Below, in pieces: positions 30,179 through 39,800 of a stretch of 64,000 bases of DNA. The stretch's first letter is position 1. Each line of letters starts with the position of its first letter. The notes under the pieces are model-generated. The model saw nothing but the letters and a program-made list of their open reading frames with translations, searched no databases and had not been told where the DNA came from. The translations under genes and the position numbers were made by a program. The DNA is taken from the NCBI RefSeq assembly GCF_003970795.1, contig NZ_RWKW01000030.1, positions 35,605 through 99,604 on the forward strand, in the 5' to 3' direction. Source of the stretch: Aquibium carbonis (lineage in GTDB: Bacteria; Pseudomonadota; Alphaproteobacteria; Rhizobiales; Rhizobiaceae).

Positions 30179-30652
30179 ATGGACGAGCGATCCGCCAAAC
30201 ATGTCGAGCAGGAGGCGCGCACCGAAAGCACGGCCCGCTTCCTTGCGCTGTTCGGCTTCGTGCCCATCCTCGTCCTCGTGCTGTGGCTGACGGGGATCGA
30301 CGCCGAGCACGAAGCGAGAGACGCCACGCTGGCGCTTCTGAAGAGCTACTGCGCCATCATCCTGTCCTTCCTGGGCGGAATCCGCTGGGGGCTGGGCATG
30401 GTCTTCGGCAAGGGCGGCACCCCCCGCGATCTGGTGGCAAGCTGCATACCGCCGCTCGTCGGCTGGGGCGCGTTCTTCGCGCCAGAGCCCTACACCTTCG
30501 GCCTGTTCGCGGCCGCCTTCGCCGCACAGGGCGCCTGGGACAATTTCGCCGTCCACGCCAGGGTGGCGCCGCGCTGGTACGGCCGGCTGCGGATCCTGCT
30601 CACCGTCCTGGTCGCGGCATCCATGATGCTGGCCTTCGTCGCGACCGCCTGA
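30179..30652 (+). CDS. DUF3429 membrane protein
   Basis: 157 residues with about four membrane helices. The IILSFLGGIRWGLGM motif and the CIPPLVGWGAFF helix are typical of DUF3429. Function unknown. Its ATG is one base after the TIGR02186 stop, so it is probably in the same operon as the TauE/SafE gene. It ends 3 bases before the convergent pdeM gene. Confidence 0.85.
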   Translation: MDERSAKHVEQEARTESTARFLALFGFVPILVLVLWLTGIDAEHEARDATLALLKSYCAIILSFLGGIRWGLGMVFGKGGTPRDLVASCIPPLVGWGAFFAPEPYTFGLFAAAFAAQGAWDNFAVHARVAPRWYGRLRILLTVLVAASMMLAFVATA

Positions 30653-30655
30653 GCC

Positions 30656-31363
30656 TCAGCCAGGTGACAGCATCTTCCCGTCGACTGGATAGACCTTTCC
30701 AGTGCCGAGCATGTAGGCCCGGAATGCATTCCATTCGAAGAGCCGCAGAAAGGCGCGATCGCGCACGTTGAGCACGCCGGTGAGCGCCCCGAAGGCCGGC
30801 ATGACGAGCCTGCGGCCGTCGGTCGCGAAGCAGGGCCGGCGCACCGAGCGCCCCCGACGGACGATGCGGGCGCCAGGGTGCAGGTGTCCGGCGACCTCGC
30901 CGTCGCAGGCGCGCGCGGCCGGCTCGTGCCGGAACAGCAGGTTGCCGACGGCGATTTCGCTCACGGTGCGGCCGGGCAGCCCGGCGGGAGGCTCGGGATC
31001 GTGATTGCCCACGATCCAGAACCAGTCGCGGCCGCTCATGATCGCGCCGAGCCGCTGGCGGAACGGCTCGGGCATGTGGCGGGCCCCGACGACGTCATGA
31101 AAGGAATCGCCGAGGCTGATGACCGCCGCCGGATCATAAGCCTCGACCACGCGAGCCAGCCGGTCGAGCGTCGCGGCCGTATCGTAGGGCGGCATCATGA
31201 CGCCGCGCCGCGCGAACGCCGCCCCCTTCTCCAGATGCAGGTCCGAGACCACGAGTAGACCATGGGCAGGAAGAAACAGCGCGCCTGCGGGATCGCAAAG
31301 TGCGGCCTCGCCTGCGACGGACACATACGCCGCGCCGCCTTCGATGCGTGTCGCGATGGTCAT
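30656..31363 (-). CDS. pdeM: Ligase-associated DNA damage response endonuclease PdeM
   Basis: 235-residue calcineurin-type metallophosphoesterase. Metal ligands are visible in VSDLHLEKG (D41, H43), ISLGDSFHD, GNHDPEP and AGHLHPGA. PdeM is one member of a bacterial DNA-repair set that also includes an Lhr-like helicase, an exonuclease and an ATP-dependent ligase. Here the helicase gene is 13 bases upstream on the same strand; the ligase and exonuclease genes are not in the window. Confidence 0.93.
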   Translation of the reverse strand: MTIATRIEGGAAYVSVAGEAALCDPAGALFLPAHGLLVVSDLHLEKGAAFARRGVMMPPYDTAATLDRLARVVEAYDPAAVISLGDSFHDVVGARHMPEPFRQRLGAIMSGRDWFWIVGNHDPEPPAGLPGRTVSEIAVGNLLFRHEPAARACDGEVAGHLHPGARIVRRGRSVRRPCFATDGRRLVMPAFGALTGVLNVRDRAFLRLFEWNAFRAYMLGTGKVYPVDGKMLSPG

Positions 31364-31376
31364 GGCGTCTCGCCGG

Positions 31377-33902
31377 TCATCGTTGGCCCGCAGCCTCCTC
31401 GATCAATTCGTCGGCCACTTCGGCCAGCAGCATGTCGCTCGTCTCGCCGTTCACCGACTCCTTGCCGATCTCCAGCATGATCGGAACGGCGAGCGGGGAA
31501 ATCCGATCGAGGGCCTTATGTCTGATTCGCCCCTTGATCCGCGACAACATATCCGACAGCCGCGCCACGTCGAGCAGCCCGGTCGCCGCGTCCGCGCGCG
31601 TCGCCTGCATGAGGATGTGGTCGGGCTCGTGGCTGCGCAGGACATCGTAGATCAGGTCGGCCGAGACCGTCACCTGCCGGCCCGTCTTCTCCTGACCCGG
31701 GTACCGCTTCTCGATCAGCCCGGCAATCACCGCGCAGTTGCGGAAGGTGCGCTTGAGGAGCCAGCTTTCGGCCAGCCACGCGTCGAGATCGTCGCCCAGC
31801 ATGTCCTCGTCGAAGAGCGCGGCAAGCGGCGCCGCGCCCGATGTCGCCATGGCGCCCATGTCGCTCAGACCCCAGATCGCCAGCGCATAGTCGCTCGCCA
31901 CGAAGCCGAGCGGCCGCGCCCCGGCCCGTTCCAGTCGCCGTGTCAGCAGCATGCCGAGGGTCTGATGCGCAAGCCGTCCCTCGAATGGATAGGCGACCAT
32001 GTAGAAGCGCTGCCCGCGCGGGAAGGTCTCGACCAGCAACTGGTCGCGTTTCGGCAAGGCCGACACGTCGCGCTGCAGCCGCAGCCAGTCCGATACCTGG
32101 TCGGGCAGCGCCTGCCAGCGCGCGGGATCCGCCAGCATCGCCCGCACCTGCTCGGCGAGATAGGTCGACAGCGGGAACTTGCCGCCCGCGTAGGAGGGCA
32201 CCATCGCGTCGGTTCCGGCCGCGTTCGACACGAAGGCCTCGCTCTCGCGGATTCCCTCGAAGCGCAACACCCGGCCGGAGAACATGAAGGTGTCGCCCGG
32301 CGCGAGCGTCTCGAGGAAATACTCCTCGACCTTGCCCAGCACCGCGCCGCCGCGCCCCCCTGCCGACCCGCGACCCGACCGGACGTAACGCACGTTGAGC
32401 ATCGGCGCCTCGATGATGGTTCCGACGTTGAGCCTGTACTGCTGCGCAACCCGCGGATGGCTGACGCGCCACAGCCCCTCCTTCGTCTGCCTTATGCGGG
32501 CATAGCGCTCGTAGGTCTTGAGCGCGTAGCCGCCGGTCGCGACGAACTGGACGATCCGGTCGAATATCTCGCGATCGAGCAGCGCGTAGGGTGCGGCCGT
32601 ACGCACCTCATCGTAGAGTGCGTCGGCGGCGAACGGCTCGGCGCAGGCGCAGCCCAGCACGTGCTGGGCCAGCACGTCGAGCGCCCCGTCGAGAAGCGGC
32701 GGCGTGTCCTGCGCGCCGAGATAGTTGGCCTCGATCGCGGCGCGGCACTCCATGACCTCGAAGCGGTTGGCCGGCACGAGGATCGCTTTCGAAGGCTCGT
32801 CCATGCGGTGGTTGGAGCGGCCGATGCGCTGGGCGAGACGGCTTGCTCCCTTCGGCGCGCCGACGTGAACCACGAGGTCGACGTCGCCCCAGTCGATGCC
32901 GAGATCGAGCGTCGAGGTCGCCACGATGGCCCGGAGCGCATTGCTCTCCATCGCCTTTTCGACCCGGCGCCGCTGAGCCACGTCGAGCGAGCCGTGGTGC
33001 AACGCGATCGGCAGGTTGTCCTCGTTGATGCGCCACAGTTCCTGGAACAGCAGTTCGGCCTGGCTTCGCGTGTTGACGAAGAGGAGCGTCGTCTTGTGCT
33101 TGCGGATCTCCTCGTAGACCTCGGGCATGGCGTGGCGCGCCGAATGGCCGGCCCAGGGCACGCGCTCGCGCGATTCCAGGATCGAGATCTGCGGCTTTGC
33201 GCCGCCAGCCACCGTAATCAGGTCGGCCATCGCGCCCGGCGGGTTCTGGGGCACCAGCCAGCGGCGCAGCGCGTCGGGTTCGGCGACCGTGGCCGACAGG
33301 CCGATCGACTGAAGACCCGGCACCAGCGCACGCAGCCTTGCCAGCCCGAGCGAGAGCAGGTGTCCGCGCTTCGAGGTCACCAGCGAATGCAGCTCGTCGA
33401 GCACGACGTAGCGCAGCCCCGAGAAGAACCGCGCGGCATCCTTTGAAGCGATCAGCAATGCCAGTTGCTCGGGCGTCGTCAGCAGGATGTCGGGCGGCGA
33501 CAGCTTCTGGCGCTGGCGCTTGTGGGCGGGCGTGTCACCGGTGCGGGTCTCCATCGTCACCGGCAGGCCGATGCCCTCGACGGGCTTGGTCAAATTGCGC
33601 TCGATGTCGACCGCCAAAGCTTTCAGCGGCGAGATGTAGAGCGTGTGAACGCCCCGCTGCGCCTCGCCCGGCCGTCGCTTGCCGCGCAGGGCGAGGTCGA
33701 CCAGCGACGGAAGGAACCCCGCGAGCGTCTTGCCGGCGCCGGTCGGCGCGATCAGCAGCACCGAGGCACCGCCTTGCGCCAGCGCGAGCAGATCGAGTTG
33801 ATGCGCGCGCGGTGCCCAGCCGCGCTCGGCAAACCAGCGCAGGAACGGCTCTGGCAGGCGCGGGCCGGCGGGGTCCGGCGAAAAGGCGGGCTGGTCTGTC
33901 AC
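31377..33902 (-). CDS. lhr: Ligase-associated DNA damage response DEXH-box helicase (Lhr-like)
   Basis: 841 residues. Walker A APTGAGKT is at 52-59 and DELH at 169-172, with helicase motifs downstream (HHGSLDVAQRRRVEKAM, ATSTLDLGIDWGDVDLVVHV, QRIGRSNHR) and the large C-terminal Lhr-specific region. Lhr helicases unwind DNA or RNA:DNA hybrids in repair. It is transcribed with pdeM downstream. Confidence 0.93.
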   Translation of the reverse strand: MTDQPAFSPDPAGPRLPEPFLRWFAERGWAPRAHQLDLLALAQGGASVLLIAPTGAGKTLAGFLPSLVDLALRGKRRPGEAQRGVHTLYISPLKALAVDIERNLTKPVEGIGLPVTMETRTGDTPAHKRQRQKLSPPDILLTTPEQLALLIASKDAARFFSGLRYVVLDELHSLVTSKRGHLLSLGLARLRALVPGLQSIGLSATVAEPDALRRWLVPQNPPGAMADLITVAGGAKPQISILESRERVPWAGHSARHAMPEVYEEIRKHKTTLLFVNTRSQAELLFQELWRINEDNLPIALHHGSLDVAQRRRVEKAMESNALRAIVATSTLDLGIDWGDVDLVVHVGAPKGASRLAQRIGRSNHRMDEPSKAILVPANRFEVMECRAAIEANYLGAQDTPPLLDGALDVLAQHVLGCACAEPFAADALYDEVRTAAPYALLDREIFDRIVQFVATGGYALKTYERYARIRQTKEGLWRVSHPRVAQQYRLNVGTIIEAPMLNVRYVRSGRGSAGGRGGAVLGKVEEYFLETLAPGDTFMFSGRVLRFEGIRESEAFVSNAAGTDAMVPSYAGGKFPLSTYLAEQVRAMLADPARWQALPDQVSDWLRLQRDVSALPKRDQLLVETFPRGQRFYMVAYPFEGRLAHQTLGMLLTRRLERAGARPLGFVASDYALAIWGLSDMGAMATSGAAPLAALFDEDMLGDDLDAWLAESWLLKRTFRNCAVIAGLIEKRYPGQEKTGRQVTVSADLIYDVLRSHEPDHILMQATRADAATGLLDVARLSDMLSRIKGRIRHKALDRISPLAVPIMLEIGKESVNGETSDMLLAEVADELIEEAAGQR

Positions 33903-33940
33903 GACGGACAGAACTAAAGCAGAACAGGAGTGGAGGGAAG

Positions 33941-34032
33941 AGCTACGATGCCAACGGCAACATGGTCTCTGACGGGGCGCGGACGCTCGCCTGGGATGCG
34001 GCCAACCGGCTGGCGGAGGTCACGGCCGGAGG
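33941..34032 (+). pseudogene. RHS/YD-repeat remnant
   Basis: The frame starting at 33941 reads SYDANGNMVSDGARTLAWDA then ANRLAEVTAGG, a clear RHS/YD-repeat unit (YDANGN...DxxNRL). There is no start codon or ribosome-binding site directly before it, no preceding RHS core and no toxin C-terminus, so it is a relic of an RHS protein gene. The frame happens to stay open into the exported protein at 34268. The rest of 33903-34267 contains nothing else recognisable. Confidence 0.6.
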
Positions 34033-34267
34033 CGCAGCAGGTCCCGCACGGACGGGCAACCACGGCGGAGGGGACGTCAGCGAAACCGGCCTCACGACCT
34101 CGAAAGCCCCGGTGTGGTCCTTCCCGCCGGCTGCCGGGACGGGTCCGTCGGGTTCCATGATCTCGCGCGGACCTCGCCGCATTAACCAGTCTCGTCGCTG
34201 TTCTGCCTTGCTTCTTTACGCTCTCCGATCGGCGGCGCTATGGGAGTTCGTCGAAGGAGAATTTTCG

Positions 34268-35392
34268 ATGCACGTTCGCGCTTTTGTTGCAGCTCTGTCG
34301 CTCGCCTGTCTGACCGCCACTCCAGCACTGTCCGCCGATCGGGAGGGGTGGCATGACATGACGCAATCGAGCGCACTCGATGCGACCAAGGACATCATGC
34401 TCGAGAAGCTGGTTGGCGACACGCTGGATGTCGAAGCAATCAAATCCCATCCCAATGGCTACAACCTGTTCGTCACAGAGATCGATCTGAACGGCGACGG
34501 TGCATATGAATATGTCTGGAAGCTGATGTCCGAAGTCTACTGCGACCAGGCAAACTGCCTCCTGCATGGTGTATCGGATCCAGACTTTCGCATGCTCACG
34601 GCAGGGCCCATCAGGGAATCTCTGATCGCCTATCGCAATGACGGGTCGGGCGGCTGGCGCGATCTGCTGTCCTGGGGTTCGAAGGTCCATCGCTGGAACG
34701 GGACGAGCTATGAAGTGGCTGGACAATTCGCGTTCAAAACGCCCGCCACGCGAGAAGATCACCTGACGGAGAAAACCGAACTCCAGGGGCCTTGGTGGAC
34801 GGGAGAGTTCAAGGTGCCCGGCTTCTCCGTCGCCGATGCCAGCGGCATCACGGCCACTCGCAACGCCTTCATCTTCTATTGCCGCGAGGATCGCCCCCGC
34901 GTCCTGATAATGGGGCAGGTCGCGCCGCGCGAAAACCAGTTGGCGTATCTCACGACCGGTTTGCGGTCATTTTATTCTCGTTATGAAAGAACAGAGGAGG
35001 GTGACCTCGAGATCGATCTGAGCGCTGATGCCGGAAGAGCGATCCTGGACCTGCAATATCCGATCTACATTCAACTCGGACGGTCGACCTGGTCGCTGTC
35101 TGTAGAGGGCGCGCGCAACGCGCTTTCATCGGCGATCGAAGGATGCTCGTCCCCGGCTTCGCCGCCTATCATGGCAGAGGTCACCACCCTCGTCATCAAT
35201 GCATCCCGCAGCTTGATCGAGACGATCGATCGATCGATCGCCCTGGGCGGCCAGGGGTTGACGCGGGATCAGGCAGCGGCAACCATCCTCGCGGAATGGG
35301 CTGCCGCGCAGCGGGTCGCTGCCTCGCCATTGCCAGGTCAGGCGCCCAACGCCACGACCGGGCAGCCAACAGTCGCGCCGGACGCTCGATAG
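34268..35392 (+). CDS. Exported protein of unknown function
   Basis: 374 residues. The signal peptide is MHVRAFVAALSLACLTATPA then LSA, cut near residue 23. The mature part is soluble; DLNGDGAYEYVWKL resembles an FG-GAP/EF-hand-like segment, and two conserved-looking Cys pairs occur (YCDQANC; FYCREDRP with EGCSSP). The ATG follows AAGGAG. No family recognised. It lies alone after the RHS remnant, so it could be cargo associated with that vanished locus, but nothing shows it is an immunity protein. A GATC-rich run (GATCGATCGATCGATCG) near 35225 is within the gene. Confidence 0.7.
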   Translation: MHVRAFVAALSLACLTATPALSADREGWHDMTQSSALDATKDIMLEKLVGDTLDVEAIKSHPNGYNLFVTEIDLNGDGAYEYVWKLMSEVYCDQANCLLHGVSDPDFRMLTAGPIRESLIAYRNDGSGGWRDLLSWGSKVHRWNGTSYEVAGQFAFKTPATREDHLTEKTELQGPWWTGEFKVPGFSVADASGITATRNAFIFYCREDRPRVLIMGQVAPRENQLAYLTTGLRSFYSRYERTEEGDLEIDLSADAGRAILDLQYPIYIQLGRSTWSLSVEGARNALSSAIEGCSSPASPPIMAEVTTLVINASRSLIETIDRSIALGGQGLTRDQAAATILAEWAAAQRVAASPLPGQAPNATTGQPTVAPDAR

Positions 35393-35516
35393 GCGAGCTT
35401 TTCGCGGCGGGCCGACGAGCCCGTACGCAAGACATGTGGCGGCAGCGGCGAAATCGACGCGTCGGACCTTGCCGAGGTCCCTCACGAAGGACGAGCACGC
35501 TGTCCAGAAACGTGCG

Positions 35517-36536
35517 TCAGTTCGGCAGCGCAGCCAGCCCCTCGTCCGGCAATGCCGCATCCTCGCTGACCGGCGTCGAGAGAACGTCCCCCCTGCCCTT
35601 CCGCGCCACCACGATCAGTCCCTCGATCGGCTCGCCGCGATCCATGCGGATCGTATGAGCGCGGAGGGAGATGATCGTGAAGCCGGCGGCGGCGAGCAGA
35701 TCGCGCAGGGGGGCTTCGGAATGGGCGTAGCGGCGCGAAGCGAGCAGGACCATCGGCTCGGGACCATCATGTCGCTCGACCGAGAAGGCGAACAGGCCGG
35801 ATTCCGGGAGCATTGTGGCGACGGCGGCGACGATGCGCTCCAGCGCCCCCACGTACAGAAAAACGTCGGCCGCCACCACGAGGTCGGCGCGCGCCGCGCC
35901 CGGCGCGCCGCCCTGCAACGCCTTTCCAAAGGCCTCCGGATCGAAGGTCTGCAGATCCTGGCGCGAAAGCCGATCGTAGATCCGCTTGCCTTCGGCCTTC
36001 TTCAGCATGCCGGCCGAAATGTCGATACCGTCGAGAAAGCTTGCCGCGTGGCGCAGCCGCTCCCCCATCAGGCCGGTGCCGCAGCCAAGGTCGACCACGT
36101 GGGCGAAGGCGCGTGCGCCAGCCGCTTCGAGCGCCTCGGCGATGAGGTCCGGGACGCGATAGGCAAGACGCTCCACCAGCGACTTGTCGAACCGGTCGGC
36201 ATACTGGTCGAACAAGGTCTCGACGAAAGCGCTGGGGGGCGCGTCGATGGCGTGGGCAGCGCCCAGCAGTCCGAGTTTCAGGCTGGCGCCAAGCCGGTCG
36301 GCCGGATCGAGCCGCAGCGCCTCGGCAAAGGCATCGGCCGCCGCCGCCCGCTCGCCGGCCGCCTCGCGCATCTCGCCCAATCGAAACCAACCGGCCGCCC
36401 AGGTCGGCACGAGGCCGAGCGTATCCGCCAGGAGGTCGGCGGCCGCGGCCATCGCACCATCCGCAAACACCATTTCGGCATAGTCGGCACGCCGATCCGC
36501 CGTCAGGTCGCCCGAGGACAATTGTATCGATGCCAT
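35517..36536 (-). CDS. TPR-containing SAM-dependent methyltransferase
   Basis: 339 residues. The N-terminal ~95 residues form tetratricopeptide-type helices (WAAGWFRLGEMREAAGERAA, ADAFAEALRLDPAD), then a class I methyltransferase domain with motif I VVDLGCGTGLMGERL near 145, the acidic post-I region (LDGIDISAGML) and ADLVVAADVFLYVG. Similar to the contact-type methyltransferases seen in rhizobia. Substrate unknown. A perfect DnaA box lies just upstream of its start. Confidence 0.85.
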   Translation of the reverse strand: MASIQLSSGDLTADRRADYAEMVFADGAMAAAADLLADTLGLVPTWAAGWFRLGEMREAAGERAAAADAFAEALRLDPADRLGASLKLGLLGAAHAIDAPPSAFVETLFDQYADRFDKSLVERLAYRVPDLIAEALEAAGARAFAHVVDLGCGTGLMGERLRHAASFLDGIDISAGMLKKAEGKRIYDRLSRQDLQTFDPEAFGKALQGGAPGAARADLVVAADVFLYVGALERIVAAVATMLPESGLFAFSVERHDGPEPMVLLASRRYAHSEAPLRDLLAAAGFTIISLRAHTIRMDRGEPIEGLIVVARKGRGDVLSTPVSEDAALPDEGLAALPN

Positions 36537-36541
36537 GAGAG

Positions 36542-36586
36542 TTATCCACAGCCCGCGAAAAACGGGCGGGCGGCGGCTTATCCATC
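36542..36586. promoter_or_regulatory. DnaA box and a near-match upstream of the methyltransferase gene
   Basis: TTATCCACA at 36542-36550 is the consensus DnaA box; TTATCCATC at 36578-36586 matches seven of nine. They lie 5-50 bases before the methyltransferase start, in the 269-bp divergent gap to the autotransporter gene. They could allow DnaA-linked transcription; two sites alone do not make an origin. Confidence 0.4.
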
Positions 36587-36805
36587 AACACGGCCCGGGT
36601 TGCAAGGGACCGCGTGACGCGATCACGACGTTCCCAATTCGGATGCACACAAACCAATAGTTGCAGACCAGCCACAAGCGATTTTATTCCCTTGCGGAAG
36701 CCGGCGCCCGCTATCGGCCTGTCATCAGCACGGATATGTCAAATGATAACAACTGGTCAGCGTGATTCTGCGCGTACCGGAATGGGTTTAGGGGCAACGA
36801 ACCAC

Positions 36806-39800
36806 ATGATCGACATGACAGTCGGGTCCACTCTCTTTCGTCCGTCGGAAGGTAGAGTGGATCAGAGGCGGACGACGCGTGCGCTGTTGAGCGGGGCCGC
36901 CCTTGGAACCGTTTTTCTCGCCCTCGGCATGCCGGCTCCGGCGGAGGCAGCCTGCCTTGCCGACGGGACCACCCTGACCTGCACCGGCGACCTCGGCGCG
37001 GGCGTCATCGTGGCCGATCCGATCGAGCGGCTCGAGATCAACGGCGTGACGGCCATGATCGCACCTGCGGAGGGCGTCAGCGGCATCGACTTCCAATCGT
37101 CGGGAGTCATCGCGATCGTCAGTGATACGGGCGCCTACCAGATCCTTGCCACCGATGCCGATGGCATTCATGCCGACAGCTGGAATGGCTCCATCACCAT
37201 AGAACACACGGGCGACATCAGGTCGGTCGGGGGCTATGGCGTTCGCACGATCTCGCTCGCCGGAACGAGCGTGACGGTCGATGGCGACATCGAGGCTTCG
37301 CTGGGCGGCATCGTCGTCAACAACGACGACGCGGGCACGACGACCGAAATCAGCCACACGGGCGACATCCTCGTCACCGAAGGTGCGGGCATCTCGGCCG
37401 TAACGTCGAGCACACCCCTCGTCGTCGTCAACGAGGGCTCCATCAATGCGTCCGGCGATGGCATCAGCGCCGTCAACACTTCCGAGAGCGGCAGTGTCAC
37501 GGTCACGCAGACCGGAAACGTCATTGCCGGGGATCGTGGCATCCATGCGGATGCGGCCTTCGGAAGCGTGACGCTCACGAGTGCGGGGAACATCTCGTCC
37601 GTCGGCGACGGCATCCAGCTCCTGTCGACCGGTTCCGACGTGACCGCCACACACACCGGCAACGTCACCTCGACGGAAGGCCGCGGCATTTTCCTCGACG
37701 CGCCGACGGCCGGTGCAAGCCTGAGCGGCTCCGGCACCATCCAGTCGTACGGTGACGGCATCTTCGCGCAGTCGACCGGTGTCGCCCACTCCACGTCGGT
37801 AACCTGGACCGGCAATATCACGTCGGAGATCGGCAAAGGCATCTACGCCTATGCGGCCAACGGCGCCGTCACGGTCCTCTCGGCGGGCGACATCGTTTCG
37901 TCAGGCGATTCGATCTTCGCCATGAATGTGAGCACCGATGGGACGGCCGAGGATGTTTCGGTCACCCACACCGGTGACCTCACCTCCAATGCCGGCAATG
38001 GCGTCTACGCCTACACCGCAGGCGGCCAGGTCGACGTCACCGTCAACAACAGCATTCTCACCGCATCCGGCTATGGCATCTTCGCCCAGACCAAGGGCAC
38101 TGCCGTCGACGATGACGTCACCGTCGAATTCAACGGCACCATCGCGCAGAGCTGGATCGGCATCCTGGCCGAGGCGAACACGGGCACCGTTCTGGTGACG
38201 AGCAGCGGCGAGATCGCCGCCTGGGACCACGGCATCTGGGCCGCCAACACCGGAGGGGGGAACGTCACCGTCAGCCAGACCGGCGGCATCGACGCTGGCA
38301 CCGGCCACGCCATCTATGCGTACTCTCCTCACGGCGCGGTGTCGGTCACGGCGACGGGCGACATGTTCCGCTCCGGGATGACCGCCTTCTACGTGGAGAC
38401 CAAGAGCGGCAACGCCGCCACTGTCAACGTCACCGGCGACATCGTCTCCGGTGACGGCGGCATCACGGCCCTGTCGGCGCAGGGCACCGTGACGGTGACC
38501 ATGCGCGGCGACATCGATGCGGGCGCCGATGGCATCTATGCCGAGAGCAAGGACAACGACCTCGTGAAGGTCGACACCATCGGCGACATCACGGCCGGCG
38601 GCAGCGCGATCTTCGCCGCCTCCTCGCAGGGCGTCGTCGACGTCGACTCGATCGGCAACCTGTCGGCCGGCGGTTATGGCATCTACGCAGCCAATCTCGG
38701 CGACAACGTCGTCACGGTGAACAGCACCGGCAACATCGACGCCGGCAACCGCGGCATTCATGCCCAGTCGGCAACGCAAGCCGTCACCATCGTCACCAGC
38801 GGCGCCGTGACCTCCGGCTCGGATGCCGTCTTCGCCGAGAGCCTCGGCGGCAACATCGTGTCGATTACAAGCATCGGTAACCTCGTCGCAGGGACCGATG
38901 GCGACGGCATCTATGCCTTTTCTGCGACCGGCACCGTGACGGTGACCAGCACCGGCGACATCGACGCTGGCGATGACGGCATCTTCGCGCGCTCGACCGG
39001 CGGCCAGGACGTCTCCGTAACCAGCCTCGGCGACATCGGCGCGGGCACCGGTTATGGCATCTACGGATACTCGGCCACCGGCGCCGTGACCATCGGTTCC
39101 ACCGGCGAGATCGTATCCGGTGACCACGGCATCTACGCGCTCAACCTCGGCTACGGCACGGTGGGCGTCACGCAGGTCGGCGACATCGACGCAGGCGGCA
39201 GCGGCATTCGCGCAACGTCGACCGCCGGCATCGTCTCGGTGAGCAACAAGGGCAACATCGACGCGGGTGGCGACGGCATCTACGCGCTGACGCTCGGCTA
39301 CGAGGCGGCAACGGTCACCAACGAAGGCTACATCGACGCCAATGGCTACGGCATCCACGGCCATTCGGACGCGGGGTCCGTCACCATCGACAACAAGGGC
39401 GCCATCTGGTCGGGCAGCGACGGCATCCGAGCCACGACGCTGTCCAGCAGCCTCGTGAAGGTGACACAGCTCGGCGACATCGACTCCGGCGGCTACGGCG
39501 TCTTCGTCAATGCGGAGGCCGGCGATGCCGACATCGACACGACCGGCGACATCACCTCCGTCAACCACGGCATCTACGTCCTGACCAATGGCAACACGCT
39601 GATCGACATCGACCATCGGGGCAGCATCACCTCCACCAGCGGCAACGGCATCACAGCCACGTCGGTCGCACAGGCGACGATCGACGTCTCCGTGAGCGGC
39701 GGAACCGTTTCGGGCGCGCTCGACGGCATCCGCCTGGCGAGCGAACGCGAAATGACGGTGACGGTCGGCGCGGACGCTTCGGTCATCGGCGGGGCCGGCA

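Noticed and set aside
26452..30327. A ~1,290-codon open frame on the minus strand across podJ and the exporter genes
   Set aside because: It lies entirely antisense to well-supported genes, has composition driven by GC-rich third positions and shows no domain or ribosome-binding site.
35222..35240. GATCGATCGATCGATCG run as a methylation or replication element
   Set aside because: It is short, inside a coding region (Thr-Ile-Asp-Arg-Ser-Ile), and has no companion sites.
36542..36586. Replication origin
   Set aside because: Two DnaA-like boxes only, no AT-rich unwinding element and no dnaA, repABC or hemE neighbour.
37163..39724. Possible CRISPR or DNA satellite because of regular ~75-bp periodicity
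   Set aside because: The repeats are degenerate at DNA level, keep reading frame and encode solenoid rungs; there are no unique spacers.
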